Assembly: GCA_002390305.1 (NCBI GenBank)
Contig: DGPE01000034.1
Location: 1-36,468 of the forward strand
DNA from: Micrococcales bacterium UBA4448
GTDB taxonomy: Bacteria > Actinomycetota > Actinomycetes > Actinomycetales > Microbacteriaceae
Length of the DNA stretch: 36,468 nt
Direction: 5' to 3'
The translations under genes and the position numbers were made by a program. Shown piece after piece: positions 23,319-31,452 of this stretch. The number at the start of each line of letters is the position of its first letter. Positions within the stretch are counted from its first letter, which is position 1. Under the pieces are notes generated by a model, which did not search any database, had not been told where the DNA came from, and saw only the letters and a list, made by a program, of their open reading frames with translations.

Positions 23319-25208
23319 ATGGCTAAGAAAAAAGAAGAGCCGAAGAAACCGCTGAGCACTCAGCTGATCTTTCAGGCACCAGACCTACCAACACCAAAAG
23401 TAAATCCTCGCAGCGGCAAGTTGGCCGATGAGGAATCTGGCGACGCGCCCAAAAAACCGGCTAACACAAGAACTCGAACACGCACCAAAACAGAAGCGTC
23501 TTCTGGTTCCAAGAAGGCCGAGCCTGCGGTCGAGGAAAAAGAGCCTGGATCAACCAGAGTTGCTGCTAAAAAACAACGCAGAAATACTTCCCGCGACTCA
23601 GGACGACGTCGCACCGCTGTTACTGAATCTGAGTTTTTGGCTAGGCGTGAGTCCGTGGACCGCCGCATGGTTGTTCGAGAAAAAGACGAGCGGGTTCAGA
23701 TCGGAGTCCTTGAAGACGGTTTGCTTGTTGAGCACTATGTAGCAGAGAGTCAGGGCGGCTCTCTAATCGGCAATGTCTACCTCGGTAAAGTCCAAAACGT
23801 ACTGCCATCAATGGAAGCCGCTTTCGTTGACATCGGGCGAGGACGAAATGCAGTTCTTTACTCTGGCGAGGTCGACTGGGAGGCAGCCGAAACCGGAAAC
23901 CAGCCTCGCCGAATCGAACTTGCGTTGAAATCTGGTGACCAGGTCTTGGTGCAGGTTACTAAGGATCCGGTTGGACAGAAGGGCGCACGCCTCACGTCTC
24001 AAATTTCACTTCCAGGACGCTTTTTGGTGTACGTCCCAGGTGGCAACATGTCTGGAATATCACGTAAATTGCCCGAAGGTGAAAGGCAGCGGCTGAAGCA
24101 AATTCTGAAGCACGCTTTGCCGGAGGATGCTGGTGTTATCGTTCGTACCGCCGCAGAGGGTGCCACCGAGGACCAGCTGACCCTAGATGTCGAGAGACTT
24201 AAGGCACAGTGGGAAGAGATCACAGCAGAAGTAGCTAAGGGCAAGGCACCAACTCTGTTACATAGCGAGCCTGATCTGCTTGTAAAAATTATTCGTGATG
24301 TTTTTAATGAAGACTTCGCTGAGCTCGTAATTTCTGGCAGTGACTCGCTTGCAACCATCAGTAAGTATCTAGAGTCCGTGGCCCCGGAGCTTCTCGAACG
24401 CATAGTTGAGCACAAGATTAAAGAAGACATCTTTGACACCTACAAGCTTGGCGACCAAATCATTAAGGCTCTTGATCGCAAGGTCTTCTTGCCTTCGGGT
24501 GGCTCATTGGTCATAGACCGAACCGAAGCGATGACCGTCGTAGATGTGAACACTGGAAAGTTCATCGGGTCCGGGGGAAACCTCGAAGAGACCGTTACGA
24601 AGAACAACTTGGAGGCAGCCGAAGAGCTTGTCCGCCAACTCCGACTGAGAGACATCGGCGGCATCGTTGTAGTTGACTTCATCGACATGATCCAGGAGTC
24701 GAACCAGGAAATGGTTCGCAGAAGGCTTCTAGAGTGTCTTTCGCGGGATCGGACAAAAAACCAGGTGGGTGAGGTTACATCACTCGGGCTTGTTCAGCTG
24801 ACTCGAAAGAAAATCGGCCTTGGACTGCTAGAAACTTTCTCTGAGCCCTGTGATTGCTGTGCCGGTAGAGGCGTGGTGGTTCATGACGAACCTAGATTTA
24901 GAATGCCTGAAACCGGCGAGCCCAAAAAGGGTAAGCGAAAAGAAAAGGCCAAGTCTCAAGCAGAGCCTCAGGTGGTCAAGAAAATCGTCACAGCTGAGCA
25001 AGCGGACGCTTTTAAGTCGGTAGTAAATCAGATCGCAGCTGCTGGCCATGCTGAGAATATCAACGCTGCTACTGAGACAAAAGAGCCTGAGGGTAAGACA
25101 GAAATCTTGAATGCAGTGCTTGACTCACTTCCTGAACCCCAGACCGAAGCCAAGCCGAAGCGTCGCAGAGCAACATCAGCTGGTAAATCAGTTGACACAA
25201 AGAAGTAA
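23319..25208 (+). CDS. rne: Ribonuclease E/G family endoribonuclease
   Basis: A 629-residue single-strand endoribonuclease for mRNA decay and rRNA maturation. A basic, disordered N-terminal region (to about 105; rich in Lys, Arg and Thr, e.g. TRTRTRTKTEA) precedes the S1 domain (GNVYLGKVQNVLPSMEAAFVD), the 5'-sensor/RNase H-like region, and the catalytic DNase I-like subdomain with DVNTGKFIG and VVDFIDM, each supplying a Mg-binding Asp. The zinc-link cysteines are in CDCCAGRG. A short basic tail follows, without the long scaffold of E. coli RNase E. ATG 23319 is chosen because GAAGG precedes it and a likely promoter lies just upstream; GTG 23292 would add nine residues. The rplU and rpmA genes follow, the usual actinobacterial order. 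Confidence 0.94.
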   Translation: MAKKKEEPKKPLSTQLIFQAPDLPTPKVNPRSGKLADEESGDAPKKPANTRTRTRTKTEASSGSKKAEPAVEEKEPGSTRVAAKKQRRNTSRDSGRRRTAVTESEFLARRESVDRRMVVREKDERVQIGVLEDGLLVEHYVAESQGGSLIGNVYLGKVQNVLPSMEAAFVDIGRGRNAVLYSGEVDWEAAETGNQPRRIELALKSGDQVLVQVTKDPVGQKGARLTSQISLPGRFLVYVPGGNMSGISRKLPEGERQRLKQILKHALPEDAGVIVRTAAEGATEDQLTLDVERLKAQWEEITAEVAKGKAPTLLHSEPDLLVKIIRDVFNEDFAELVISGSDSLATISKYLESVAPELLERIVEHKIKEDIFDTYKLGDQIIKALDRKVFLPSGGSLVIDRTEAMTVVDVNTGKFIGSGGNLEETVTKNNLEAAEELVRQLRLRDIGGIVVVDFIDMIQESNQEMVRRRLLECLSRDRTKNQVGEVTSLGLVQLTRKKIGLGLLETFSEPCDCCAGRGVVVHDEPRFRMPETGEPKKGKRKEKAKSQAEPQVVKKIVTAEQADAFKSVVNQIAAAGHAENINAATETKEPEGKTEILNAVLDSLPEPQTEAKPKRRRATSAGKSVDTKK

Positions 25209-25224
25209 ATACTTACTATCTGTG

Positions 25225-25253
25225 TTGCCCATACCCAGTTTCTTTGCTAAACT
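25225..25253 (+). promoter_or_regulatory. Candidate rplU-rpmA promoter
   Basis: TTGCCC (25225-25230) and TAAACT (25248-25253) are exactly 17 bases apart in the 108-base gap between rne and rplU. Transcription would start near 25260 and yield a leader of about 57 bases containing the hairpin at 25262-25285. Confidence 0.6.
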
Positions 25254-25261
25254 TCGAGGCT

Positions 25262-25285
25262 GTTGCTCACCATCTGTGAGCTAAC
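25262..25285 (+). promoter_or_regulatory. Hairpin in the rplU leader
   Basis: GTTGCTCAC (25262-25270) pairs with GTGAGCTAAC (25276-25285) around the loop CATCT, with one bulged A-U position, giving nine base pairs. It would be at the very 5' end of the L21 mRNA, about 30 bases before the GTG start. A role in autoregulation by L21 or in mRNA stability is possible but unproven; no terminator-like T-run follows. Confidence 0.45.
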
Positions 25286-25316
25286 GAGGTTTCCCTAAAA
25301 AAAGTTAGGTTTCAAC

Positions 25317-25622
25317 GTGGTTTACGCAATTGTTCGCGCTGGTGGACGTCAGGAAAAGGTTGAGGTCGGCACCATTGTGACCATGAACCGAATTGCAGCA
25401 TCATCGGGCATGATTGAGCTGCCCGCAGTACTTTTGGTGGATGGTGACAAGGTCACCTCAGACTCTAAATTACTTGCCAAGGTGAAGGTTGTCGCTGAAG
25501 TACTAGAGCAGACCAGAGGCCCAAAGATTTCAATTCAGAAGTACAAGAACAAGACCGGATACAAGAAGCGTCAGGGCCACCGCCAGGACCTCACTCGTGT
25601 TCAGGTCAAAGAGATTAAGTAA
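25317..25622 (+). CDS. rplU: 50S ribosomal protein L21
   Basis: A 101-residue large-subunit protein that binds 23S rRNA near L20. The start VYAIVRAGGRQEKVEVGTIV and the C-terminal KIVIQ-like stretch (KISIQKYKNKTGYKKRQGHRQ) are the family signatures. It begins with GTG after an AGTTAGGT sequence. It has its own promoter and a leader hairpin and is followed 14 bases after its stop by rpmA. Length is normal. Confidence 0.97.
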   Translation: MVYAIVRAGGRQEKVEVGTIVTMNRIAASSGMIELPAVLLVDGDKVTSDSKLLAKVKVVAEVLEQTRGPKISIQKYKNKTGYKKRQGHRQDLTRVQVKEIK

Positions 25623-25636
25623 CGAGGAGTTAGACA

Positions 25637-25888
25637 ATGGCATCCAAAAAGGGAGTTAGCTCCACTAGAAACGGTCGCGATTCAAATGCACAGCGTTTGG
25701 GCGTGAAGCGCCACGATGGCCAAGCTGTCAACGCCGGAGAAATCATCGTTCGTCAGCGCGGAACGCATTTCCACCCGGGTGTGAACGTAGGCCGTGGCAA
25801 AGACGACACTCTGTTTGCTCTAGCAGCAGGCGCCGTCAAGTTTGGTGCCAAGGCCGGTCGTCGAGTAGTAAATATCGTTACCCAGTAG
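25637..25888 (+). CDS. rpmA: 50S ribosomal protein L27
   Basis: An 83-residue protein whose N-terminus reaches the peptidyl transferase centre. It begins MASKKGVSSTRNGRDSNAQR, so it has the ordinary start with no cleavable extension of the Firmicutes type. The middle GTHFHPGVNVGRGKDDTLFA is the strongly conserved part. A CGAGGAG ribosome-binding region precedes the ATG. It is co-transcribed with rplU and followed by an intrinsic terminator. Confidence 0.97.
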   Translation: MASKKGVSSTRNGRDSNAQRLGVKRHDGQAVNAGEIIVRQRGTHFHPGVNVGRGKDDTLFALAAGAVKFGAKAGRRVVNIVTQ

Positions 25889-25897
25889 CAGATTTTG

Positions 25898-25933
25898 AAA
25901 AAAGGCGAACCTGGAACGGGTTCGCCTTTTTTT
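25898..25933 (+). terminator. Intrinsic terminator between rpmA and obgE
   Basis: An eight-pair stem GGCGAACC (25904-25911) / GGTTCGCC (25919-25926) with a seven-base loop is flanked by an A-run and followed by seven T's (25927-25933). It is the clearest terminator in the window. The obgE ribosome-binding site (GGGAGG, 25937-25942) begins only three bases after the T-run. Confidence 0.88.
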
Positions 25934-25946
25934 GTAGGGAGGAAAA

Positions 25947-27440
25947 ATGGTCACATTCGTTGATCAAGTTACCCTGCACCTTTCGGCAGGTAATGGTGGC
26001 GATGGTTGCACCAGCACCAAGCGGGAGAAATTTAAGCCACTTGCAGGCCCGGATGGGGCTAATGGCGGTGACGGTGGCACTATTTCTCTTGTCTCTGATC
26101 AAAATACAACTACTCTTTTGGATTACCATCACCGACCTCACAGGTCTGGACTAAACGGCTCTTCCGGAGCTGGAGACTTTCGCAATGGTGCTCACGGCGG
26201 GGACATCTCACTTAAGGTTCCGGTTGGAACTGTCGTAAAAGATGCCAAGGGTAAGTTACTGGCGGACCTTGATGCCCCGGACATGGAGATAGTTATCGCC
26301 CAGGGGGGCCAGGGCGGGCTCGGCAACGCCGCCCTAGCTAATCAAAAGCGAATTGCACCCGGTTTTCACCTGCTAGGCGTTCCAGGGTGGCAGGGCGATG
26401 TAATTCTTGAGCTTAAGGTTGTTGCTGATGTGGCGCTAGTTGGTTTTCCAAGTGCCGGCAAAAGCTCTTTGATAGCCGCAATGAGTTCAGCGAGGCCGAA
26501 GATTGCCGACTACCCCTTTACGACGCTTCATCCAAACCTTGGTGTAGTCCAGGCGGGGGAGCGGCGCTACACCGTGGCCGATGTTCCTGGCCTAATCGAA
26601 GGCGCAAGCCAAGGTAAAGGCTTGGGGCTGGAGTTTCTAAGGCACGTAGAGCGCTGTAGCGCGCTGCTGCACGTTATCGATTGCGCGACCATGGAGCCAG
26701 GCCGTGACCCTATTAGTGACCTCAACATCATCCTCGGCGAGTTGCGTGATTATCAAGTCCCCGAGGGTCAAACGCCCTTGCATGAGAGGCCTCAACTAGT
26801 TGCGCTGAATAAGATCGACGTCCCTGACGCCAAAGAGTTAGCGGAATTTGTAAAGAAAGACCTAGAGTCTCTTGGTTATCCCGTCTTTTTGGTTTCAACT
26901 GCTAGCCACGAGGGGTTGAAAGATCTAAATTTTGCCCTGAGCAAGGTAGTCGAGTCAGCCAGAGAACATCAGATCACCGGAACCAAGAAACGCTTTTCTT
27001 TGATTCAGTCCAAGGTTGATGATTCTGCATATTTAGTCCGCAAAGAGTCCATTTCTGGCGAGGATGTTTTTAGAATTATTGGCTCTAAGCCGGAACGTTG
27101 GGTTGCCCAAACTCACTTTGGCAACACTGAAGCGGTCGGATACTTAGCGGAGCGACTGGCCAAGATTGGTATTGAGGACGAGTTAGTGAGGCAGGGCGCT
27201 AAGCGCGGTTCAACCGTGATTATTGGCGAGGGAAACGGAGTTGTTTTCGATTGGGATCCACTTATCGATTCCGTGGCGGAGCTTGCTGAAGGACTCGGTA
27301 TGAACGATTCTGAACCAAGGCGAACTAACCAAACGCGCCGGGACGAGTATTACGCAATGATGGATCAGCGAGCACAGGGGCGTGAGGAACGGCAAGCGGT
27401 CCGAGAGGCTAGCGTTTTCGCGGAGGAGGACGGAAATTGA
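25947..27440 (+). CDS. obgE: GTPase ObgE/CgtA
   Basis: A 497-residue GTPase involved in 50S assembly and growth control. The N-terminal Obg domain is glycine-rich (AGNGGDGC, GPDGANGGDGGT, AQGGQGGLGN). The G domain has G1 GFPSAGKSS (166-174), switch I TTLHPNLG, G3 DVPGLIEGAS and G4 NKID. A C-terminal OCT domain (about 350-430; RFSLIQSKVDDSAYLVRKE) is present, as is usual in actinobacteria, followed by a charged tail (about 450-497). The ATG is fixed by GGGAGG five bases before it. The gene is placed directly behind the terminator after rpmA, so expression may come from read-through. Its stop overlaps the proB TTG (TTGA). Confidence 0.96.
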   Translation: MVTFVDQVTLHLSAGNGGDGCTSTKREKFKPLAGPDGANGGDGGTISLVSDQNTTTLLDYHHRPHRSGLNGSSGAGDFRNGAHGGDISLKVPVGTVVKDAKGKLLADLDAPDMEIVIAQGGQGGLGNAALANQKRIAPGFHLLGVPGWQGDVILELKVVADVALVGFPSAGKSSLIAAMSSARPKIADYPFTTLHPNLGVVQAGERRYTVADVPGLIEGASQGKGLGLEFLRHVERCSALLHVIDCATMEPGRDPISDLNIILGELRDYQVPEGQTPLHERPQLVALNKIDVPDAKELAEFVKKDLESLGYPVFLVSTASHEGLKDLNFALSKVVESAREHQITGTKKRFSLIQSKVDDSAYLVRKESISGEDVFRIIGSKPERWVAQTHFGNTEAVGYLAERLAKIGIEDELVRQGAKRGSTVIIGEGNGVVFDWDPLIDSVAELAEGLGMNDSEPRRTNQTRRDEYYAMMDQRAQGREERQAVREASVFAEEDGN

Positions 27441-28216
27441 GCACCGCAGATTTGATTTCTTCGGCTCACCGGGTTTTGGTTAAAGTCGGTTCAAGTTCTA
27501 TCACTGGTGATCAAGAGGCAAACCTGGACCTCATTGTTGACTTCACAGTCGACCTTAAAAAGCTTGGCAAAGAAGTCATAATCGTGAGCTCAGGTGCGAT
27601 CGCTACGGCTGCACCGCTTTTGGGTCTGACAATTCGCTCCGACGATCTTCCAACATCGCAGGCGCTTGCCAGCATTGGACAGGCGAAGCTAATGGGTCGC
27701 TACGAAAAGTCTCTAGCAAGGCACGCTTTGATTCCCGGCCAGATTCTTCTAACTGTTGAGAACCTAGATCAAGACCAGTCCTCACTAAATGCTCTGAAGG
27801 CGATTGAGCGGCTGTTGGAGCTGGGCGTAGTTCCAATCATTAATGAAAATGACTCCGTTGCAACACATGAAATTCGCTTTGGTGACAACGACCAATTGGC
27901 GGCTAGGGTCTCAACGCTAGCCGGAACCGACCTGATGATCTTGTTGAGTGACATTGATGGCCTGTACACGAAACCCCCTCAAGATCAAGGGGCTGAGCAC
28001 ATTTCGACGGTTGAGTTCGGTGACTCATTGAACAGCATCGAAGTGTCCGGTACTTCCACTGGGTATGGCACCGGAGGAGCGCTTACAAAGTTAGCTGCAG
28101 CGAGGCTGGCCACCATTGGTGGTGTCGGTGTTGTTCTGACTTCTACTGCGAATGTAGTTGAACTTCTAAGCGGGGACTGTAAGCACACCTGGTTTGAACC
28201 AAGCTCTAGGCCCTAG
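27437..28216 (+). CDS. proB: Glutamate 5-kinase (without PUA domain)
   Basis: A 259-residue amino acid kinase catalysing the first step of proline synthesis, glutamate to glutamyl 5-phosphate. Motifs are VLVKVGSSSIT (start), VSSGAIATAAPLLGL, INENDSVATHEIRFGDNDQLAARV and GYGTGGALTKLAAARLA. The C-terminal PUA domain of the E. coli enzyme (367 residues) is absent; the protein ends right after the kinase fold, as in several other bacteria, and nothing suggests a recent truncation. It begins with TTG in a TTGA overlap with obgE, behind a GGAGGA sequence. proA follows after 10 bases. Confidence 0.95.
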   Translation: MSTADLISSAHRVLVKVGSSSITGDQEANLDLIVDFTVDLKKLGKEVIIVSSGAIATAAPLLGLTIRSDDLPTSQALASIGQAKLMGRYEKSLARHALIPGQILLTVENLDQDQSSLNALKAIERLLELGVVPIINENDSVATHEIRFGDNDQLAARVSTLAGTDLMILLSDIDGLYTKPPQDQGAEHISTVEFGDSLNSIEVSGTSTGYGTGGALTKLAAARLATIGGVGVVLTSTANVVELLSGDCKHTWFEPSSRP

Positions 28217-28226
28217 GATTTTTAGG

Positions 28227-29471
28227 ATGAGCATTATTAACGTTTTCGAAGGCGCCAAAGACTCGACAAATGCAATGGCGCTAGCCACGACAGTCGTCAA
28301 AAACGCTGCCCTTGAACTGATTGCCCTTGAGCTTGAGAGCAACACTCAAGAGATTCTTGATGCCAATAAGTTGGATCTGGCTCAAGCTGTCGCAAACAGT
28401 GTTAGCAAGTCACTGCAGGATCGACTGCTGCTTGATGAGAAACGAATTCAAGCTCTGGCAGACGCTGTAAGGCTAATTGGACAGCTTCCGGACCCAATTG
28501 GGGACTCTGTTCGTGGAATGAAGCTGCCAAATGGACTTCAAGTCCAGCAGGTTCGGGTTCCATTTGGCGTTATCGGTTGCATCTATGAAGCAAGGCCAAA
28601 CGTCACAGTGGACATTGCTGCTCTGGCAATCAAGAGCGGCAATGCTGCGGTTCTTCGTGGCGGCTCGGCTGCTGAAAAGACAAACCAGGTTTTAGTCTCG
28701 ATAATTCAATCTGGTCTAGTCGGCGCTGGACTCCCAAAACATGCAATCTCCTCGGTAGATGCCTACGGACGCGAAGGCGCTGTTGAGCTCATGAAGGCGA
28801 GAGGCTATGTTGACGTGCTTATTCCGAGAGGATCAGCTGGGCTAATAAAGACGGTGGTCACGGAGTCAACGGTTCCGGTCATTGAGACCGGTGACGGAGT
28901 GGTTCACATATTTGTAGACGAAAGTGCAGACCTGGATCAGGCGGTTCCAATAATCTTGAATTCCAAGATCCAGCGGCCCTCAGTCTGCAATGCACTGGAG
29001 ACCCTCCTAGTTCATGAAGCCGTCGCAACTCAGCTGCTTCCGGGGCTTGCCCTAGAGCTGGAAGCTCAGGGTGTTCAAATTCACGCCTGCCCCAAGACGC
29101 AAGTAATTGTGCCAAGTTCGACTCCCGCGACGGAAGAGGATTGGTTCACCGAGTATTCATCGCTTGAATTGGCAATTCGGGTGGTCAAAGACCTTGATGA
29201 GGCTCTGGCGCACATAGCAAAGTACTCAACCAACCACACTGAATCGATTCTCACTGAAGACATTCATAATGCCGAAAGGTTTTTGGCAGAGGTGGATTCG
29301 GCAGCAGTGATGGTTAATGCGTCCACGCGATTCACTGATGGCGGCGAGTTTGGCTTTGGGGCTGAGGTCGGTATATCTACTCAGAAACTCCACGCTCGAG
29401 GCCCAATGGGTTTGCCGGAATTGACCTCCACCAAGTGGTTGGTTCGTGGCAACGGACAGATTCGCAACTAA
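28227..29471 (+). CDS. proA: Glutamate-5-semialdehyde dehydrogenase (gamma-glutamyl phosphate reductase)
   Basis: A 414-residue NADPH-dependent enzyme of the aldehyde dehydrogenase fold that reduces glutamyl 5-phosphate to the semialdehyde, the second step of proline synthesis. Catalytic Cys254 is in QRPSVCNALETLLVHE; the dinucleotide region includes GVIGCIYEARPNVTVD and RGGSAAEKTN. The end FGFGAEVGISTQKLHARGPMG is diagnostic. The frame opens 11 codons earlier, but ATG 28227, with AGGA about nine bases upstream, gives the family start. It follows proB by 10 bases, and the small membrane protein gene begins 26 bases after its stop. Confidence 0.96.
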   Translation: MSIINVFEGAKDSTNAMALATTVVKNAALELIALELESNTQEILDANKLDLAQAVANSVSKSLQDRLLLDEKRIQALADAVRLIGQLPDPIGDSVRGMKLPNGLQVQQVRVPFGVIGCIYEARPNVTVDIAALAIKSGNAAVLRGGSAAEKTNQVLVSIIQSGLVGAGLPKHAISSVDAYGREGAVELMKARGYVDVLIPRGSAGLIKTVVTESTVPVIETGDGVVHIFVDESADLDQAVPIILNSKIQRPSVCNALETLLVHEAVATQLLPGLALELEAQGVQIHACPKTQVIVPSSTPATEEDWFTEYSSLELAIRVVKDLDEALAHIAKYSTNHTESILTEDIHNAERFLAEVDSAAVMVNASTRFTDGGEFGFGAEVGISTQKLHARGPMGLPELTSTKWLVRGNGQIRN

Positions 29472-29497
29472 ACTACAAAGATAAAGAAGGAGAAAAG

Positions 29498-29680
29498 TTG
29501 ATTTCACAACTACTGGCCGAGGGTGCAATTGTTCACCACTCTGAACTACCAATTCCCGGAATCCTTTTTGGCGTCATCGCTTTTGTTTCATTTCTAGCCT
29601 TGGGATTGGTGACAATGTCCTACCGAGACGTTGCCAATCGTCACTCCCACAAAACTGCTGGCACTAAAGCCAGCCATTAG
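29498..29680 (+). CDS. Small single-helix membrane protein (60 aa)
   Basis: A 60-residue protein starting at TTG 29498, directly after a strong AAGAAGGAGAAAAG ribosome-binding site (29484-29497). A short N-terminal part (MISQLLAEGAIVHHSELPIP) precedes one hydrophobic helix (GILFGVIAFVSFLALGLVTMSY, about 21-42), then a conserved-looking YRDVANRHSHK and a basic tail. I recall comparable small proteins between proA and nadD in related actinobacteria, but no function is known. It lies six bases before nadD. The strong ribosome-binding site and the position between two operon genes support real expression. Confidence 0.75.
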   Translation: MISQLLAEGAIVHHSELPIPGILFGVIAFVSFLALGLVTMSYRDVANRHSHKTAGTKASH

Positions 29681-29686
29681 TTTTTT

Positions 29687-30280
29687 ATGACTACCAAGCG
29701 ACTCCGCATTGGTGTGATGGGCGGTACTTTCGACCCAATCCACCACGGTCACTTGGTCGCTGCAAGCGAAGCAGCATCGACACTCGGCCTAGATGAAGTG
29801 CTTTTCGTCCCCACTGGGGAGCCGTGGCATAAGAAGCCAGTTAGCTCAGCCGAGCACCGATATCTGATGACGGTTATTGCCACTGCTGCGAATCCGCAAT
29901 TCACGGTCAGTCGAATAGACATTGATCGTCCGGGAATTACCTACACAATTGACACTCTTCGAGATCTTGCCAAGCAGTACCCGGAAGCAGACTTGGTCTT
30001 CATTTCTGGAGCCGATGCAATTGCGCAAATCTTGGCATGGAAGGAAATCGACAAAGTTTGGTCACTTGCTGAATTTATTGCGGTGAGCAGGCCGGGGCAC
30101 AACCTTGAGTTACCAGAGGCTCCGGCGGGGACAATCTCAGTTCTGGAAGTCCCAGCACTCTCGATCAGCTCTACAAACATTCGTTCCCGCGCAGAAGAGG
30201 GCAAACCGATTTGGTACTTAGTGCCCGATGGTGTCGTTCAGTACATTGCTAAACACCAGCTTTACAGGGGTGGCACTTGA
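29687..30280 (+). CDS. nadD: Nicotinate-nucleotide adenylyltransferase
   Basis: A 197-residue nucleotidyltransferase converting nicotinate mononucleotide and ATP to deamido-NAD. The N-terminal GVMGGTFDPIHHGHL contains the HxGH motif (19-22), and the C-terminal ISSTNIR motif is intact. The middle FISGADAIAQILAWKEID contains the substrate-binding region. The ATG follows six bases after the small membrane protein gene. It ends in a TTGA overlap with the next gene. The order nadD - unknown - rsfS is common in this group. Confidence 0.95.
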   Translation: MTTKRLRIGVMGGTFDPIHHGHLVAASEAASTLGLDEVLFVPTGEPWHKKPVSSAEHRYLMTVIATAANPQFTVSRIDIDRPGITYTIDTLRDLAKQYPEADLVFISGADAIAQILAWKEIDKVWSLAEFIAVSRPGHNLELPEAPAGTISVLEVPALSISSTNIRSRAEEGKPIWYLVPDGVVQYIAKHQLYRGGT

Positions 30281-31065
30281 GTGAACACATGACTAGAAGG
30301 CAGCTCCGTGAGCTTGAAAGGGCGGGCGAAGCTGCGCCAGAAGCCCCCATTCAAATGGAGGCTGCCGCTCCAATTTCGGATGCATCAGCACCTCAAGAGC
30401 TGTCGCCCGCATCGCCAGACATTTCACAAATGACTCGAAGGCAAATCAGAGAACTGGGTCTAGCGTCTGAGGCGAGTAACTCATTAGACCTCTCCTCAAC
30501 GGCTCCTCCTGTCGCACAGGAGGCGAAAGCAAACTACATGGAATCAGGCGAGAGTGGAGCCAGGCGCCTGATCCGGCAGTCGATGTTGGATGATGGCCAG
30601 CGAAGCACTGACATTGCAGGCGAAGCCGTCCAAGGCCTTCAAGCTCTAGATGCCCCCGATGAACTAACTTTCACGGGAACTAACTTGCTTGCCGAGCCAA
30701 GTACTCAGTCAATTGTGCTCTCTTCAAACACTCAAGCCATCGACCTTCCTCTTGACACCGGTGAGATTGTCACAACCGGTTCAATCTCTATAGTCTCCGA
30801 ACCTTCCAACGGGCCTCAAACTGATGGGTTCGATATTGATGAACTGCACTCTTTCGACGAAGAGAGCATAACCGGCGTTATGTCCACCGTGAGCCCAATT
30901 AGTGCTAAAGAACTGGTGAATCAGAGGTCCACGGTTGGCGTCGTTCCTCAGTCGGTGCTCAGAAGAGGTTGGTGGAAGCCATGGGCTTTGGCTGCTGGTT
31001 CGCTAGGACTGGTAGTTACTGCGATACTTGCAGCCATAACGATTCTCGGTGCCGTAGGAGGCTAA
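30277..31065 (+). CDS. Hypothetical tail-anchored protein with repeated TRRQ[LI]REL motif
   Basis: A 262-residue protein starting at TTG 30277 behind AGGGG, overlapping the nadD stop. I recognise no domain. It has two copies of a short arginine-rich motif, MTRRQLREL (5-13) and MTRRQIREL (52-60), and a weaker third, GARRLIRQS (about 94-102). Between and after them the chain is low-complexity, rich in Ala, Ser, Pro, Glu and Thr, and largely acidic. A single C-terminal hydrophobic helix (WALAAGSLGLVVTAILAAITILG, about 234-256) ends close to the stop, so the bulk is probably cytosolic with a membrane tail. Similar 'SRRELRE'-type motifs occur in other actinobacterial membrane proteins, but I cannot give a function. 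It lies between nadD and rsfS, five bases before the latter. Confidence 0.75.
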   Translation: MSEHMTRRQLRELERAGEAAPEAPIQMEAAAPISDASAPQELSPASPDISQMTRRQIRELGLASEASNSLDLSSTAPPVAQEAKANYMESGESGARRLIRQSMLDDGQRSTDIAGEAVQGLQALDAPDELTFTGTNLLAEPSTQSIVLSSNTQAIDLPLDTGEIVTTGSISIVSEPSNGPQTDGFDIDELHSFDEESITGVMSTVSPISAKELVNQRSTVGVVPQSVLRRGWWKPWALAAGSLGLVVTAILAAITILGAVGG

Positions 31066-31070
31066 CTTTT

Positions 31071-31424
31071 TTGCCAGCAAGTAAAGAGACCATTCAGTTG
31101 GTCAAAATAGCCTCCAAGGCAGCCACGGACAAACTAGGAGAAAACTTAGTAGCTCTAGACGTGACCGAGCCGTTCGCGTTAGCGGAAGTGTTTCTTATTA
31201 TCAGCGCGACTAACGAGCGCCAAGCTCAGGCAATCTCTGATTCGGTTGAGGATGAACTGCTTCAACATAAGGTAAAGACTAGATTTCGAGAGGGAAGACA
31301 AACTGGCAGGTGGGTGTTGCTTGACTTTGGAGACCTAATTGTTCACGTGATGCACGAGCAAGAGCGGGAGTTTTATTCTCTAGAACGCCTCTGGAGCGAT
31401 TGCCCTGTGGTTCCAACCAGCTAG
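31071..31424 (+). CDS. rsfS: Ribosomal silencing factor RsfS
   Basis: A 117-residue protein of the RsfS/Iojap family, which binds L14 on the 50S subunit and blocks joining with the 30S in slow growth. Motifs: VKIASKAATDKLGENLVALDV, FLIISATNERQAQAISDSVEDE, and GDLIVHVMHEQEREFYSLERLW. The TTG at 31071 is the start because GGAGG (31056-31060) lies about ten bases upstream and the family N-terminus begins there; the frame is open further back but runs through the previous gene. It ends 28 bases before tRNA-Ala. Confidence 0.93.
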   Translation: MPASKETIQLVKIASKAATDKLGENLVALDVTEPFALAEVFLIISATNERQAQAISDSVEDELLQHKVKTRFREGRQTGRWVLLDFGDLIVHVMHEQEREFYSLERLWSDCPVVPTS

Positions 31425-31452
31425 GTTTTTTGTGTAGACTAAGGCAGTTCAC

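Noticed and set aside
27437..28216. proB as a truncated pseudogene because it lacks the PUA domain
   Set aside because: The kinase fold is complete and many bacteria have PUA-less ProB; there is no leftover PUA sequence between proB and proA.
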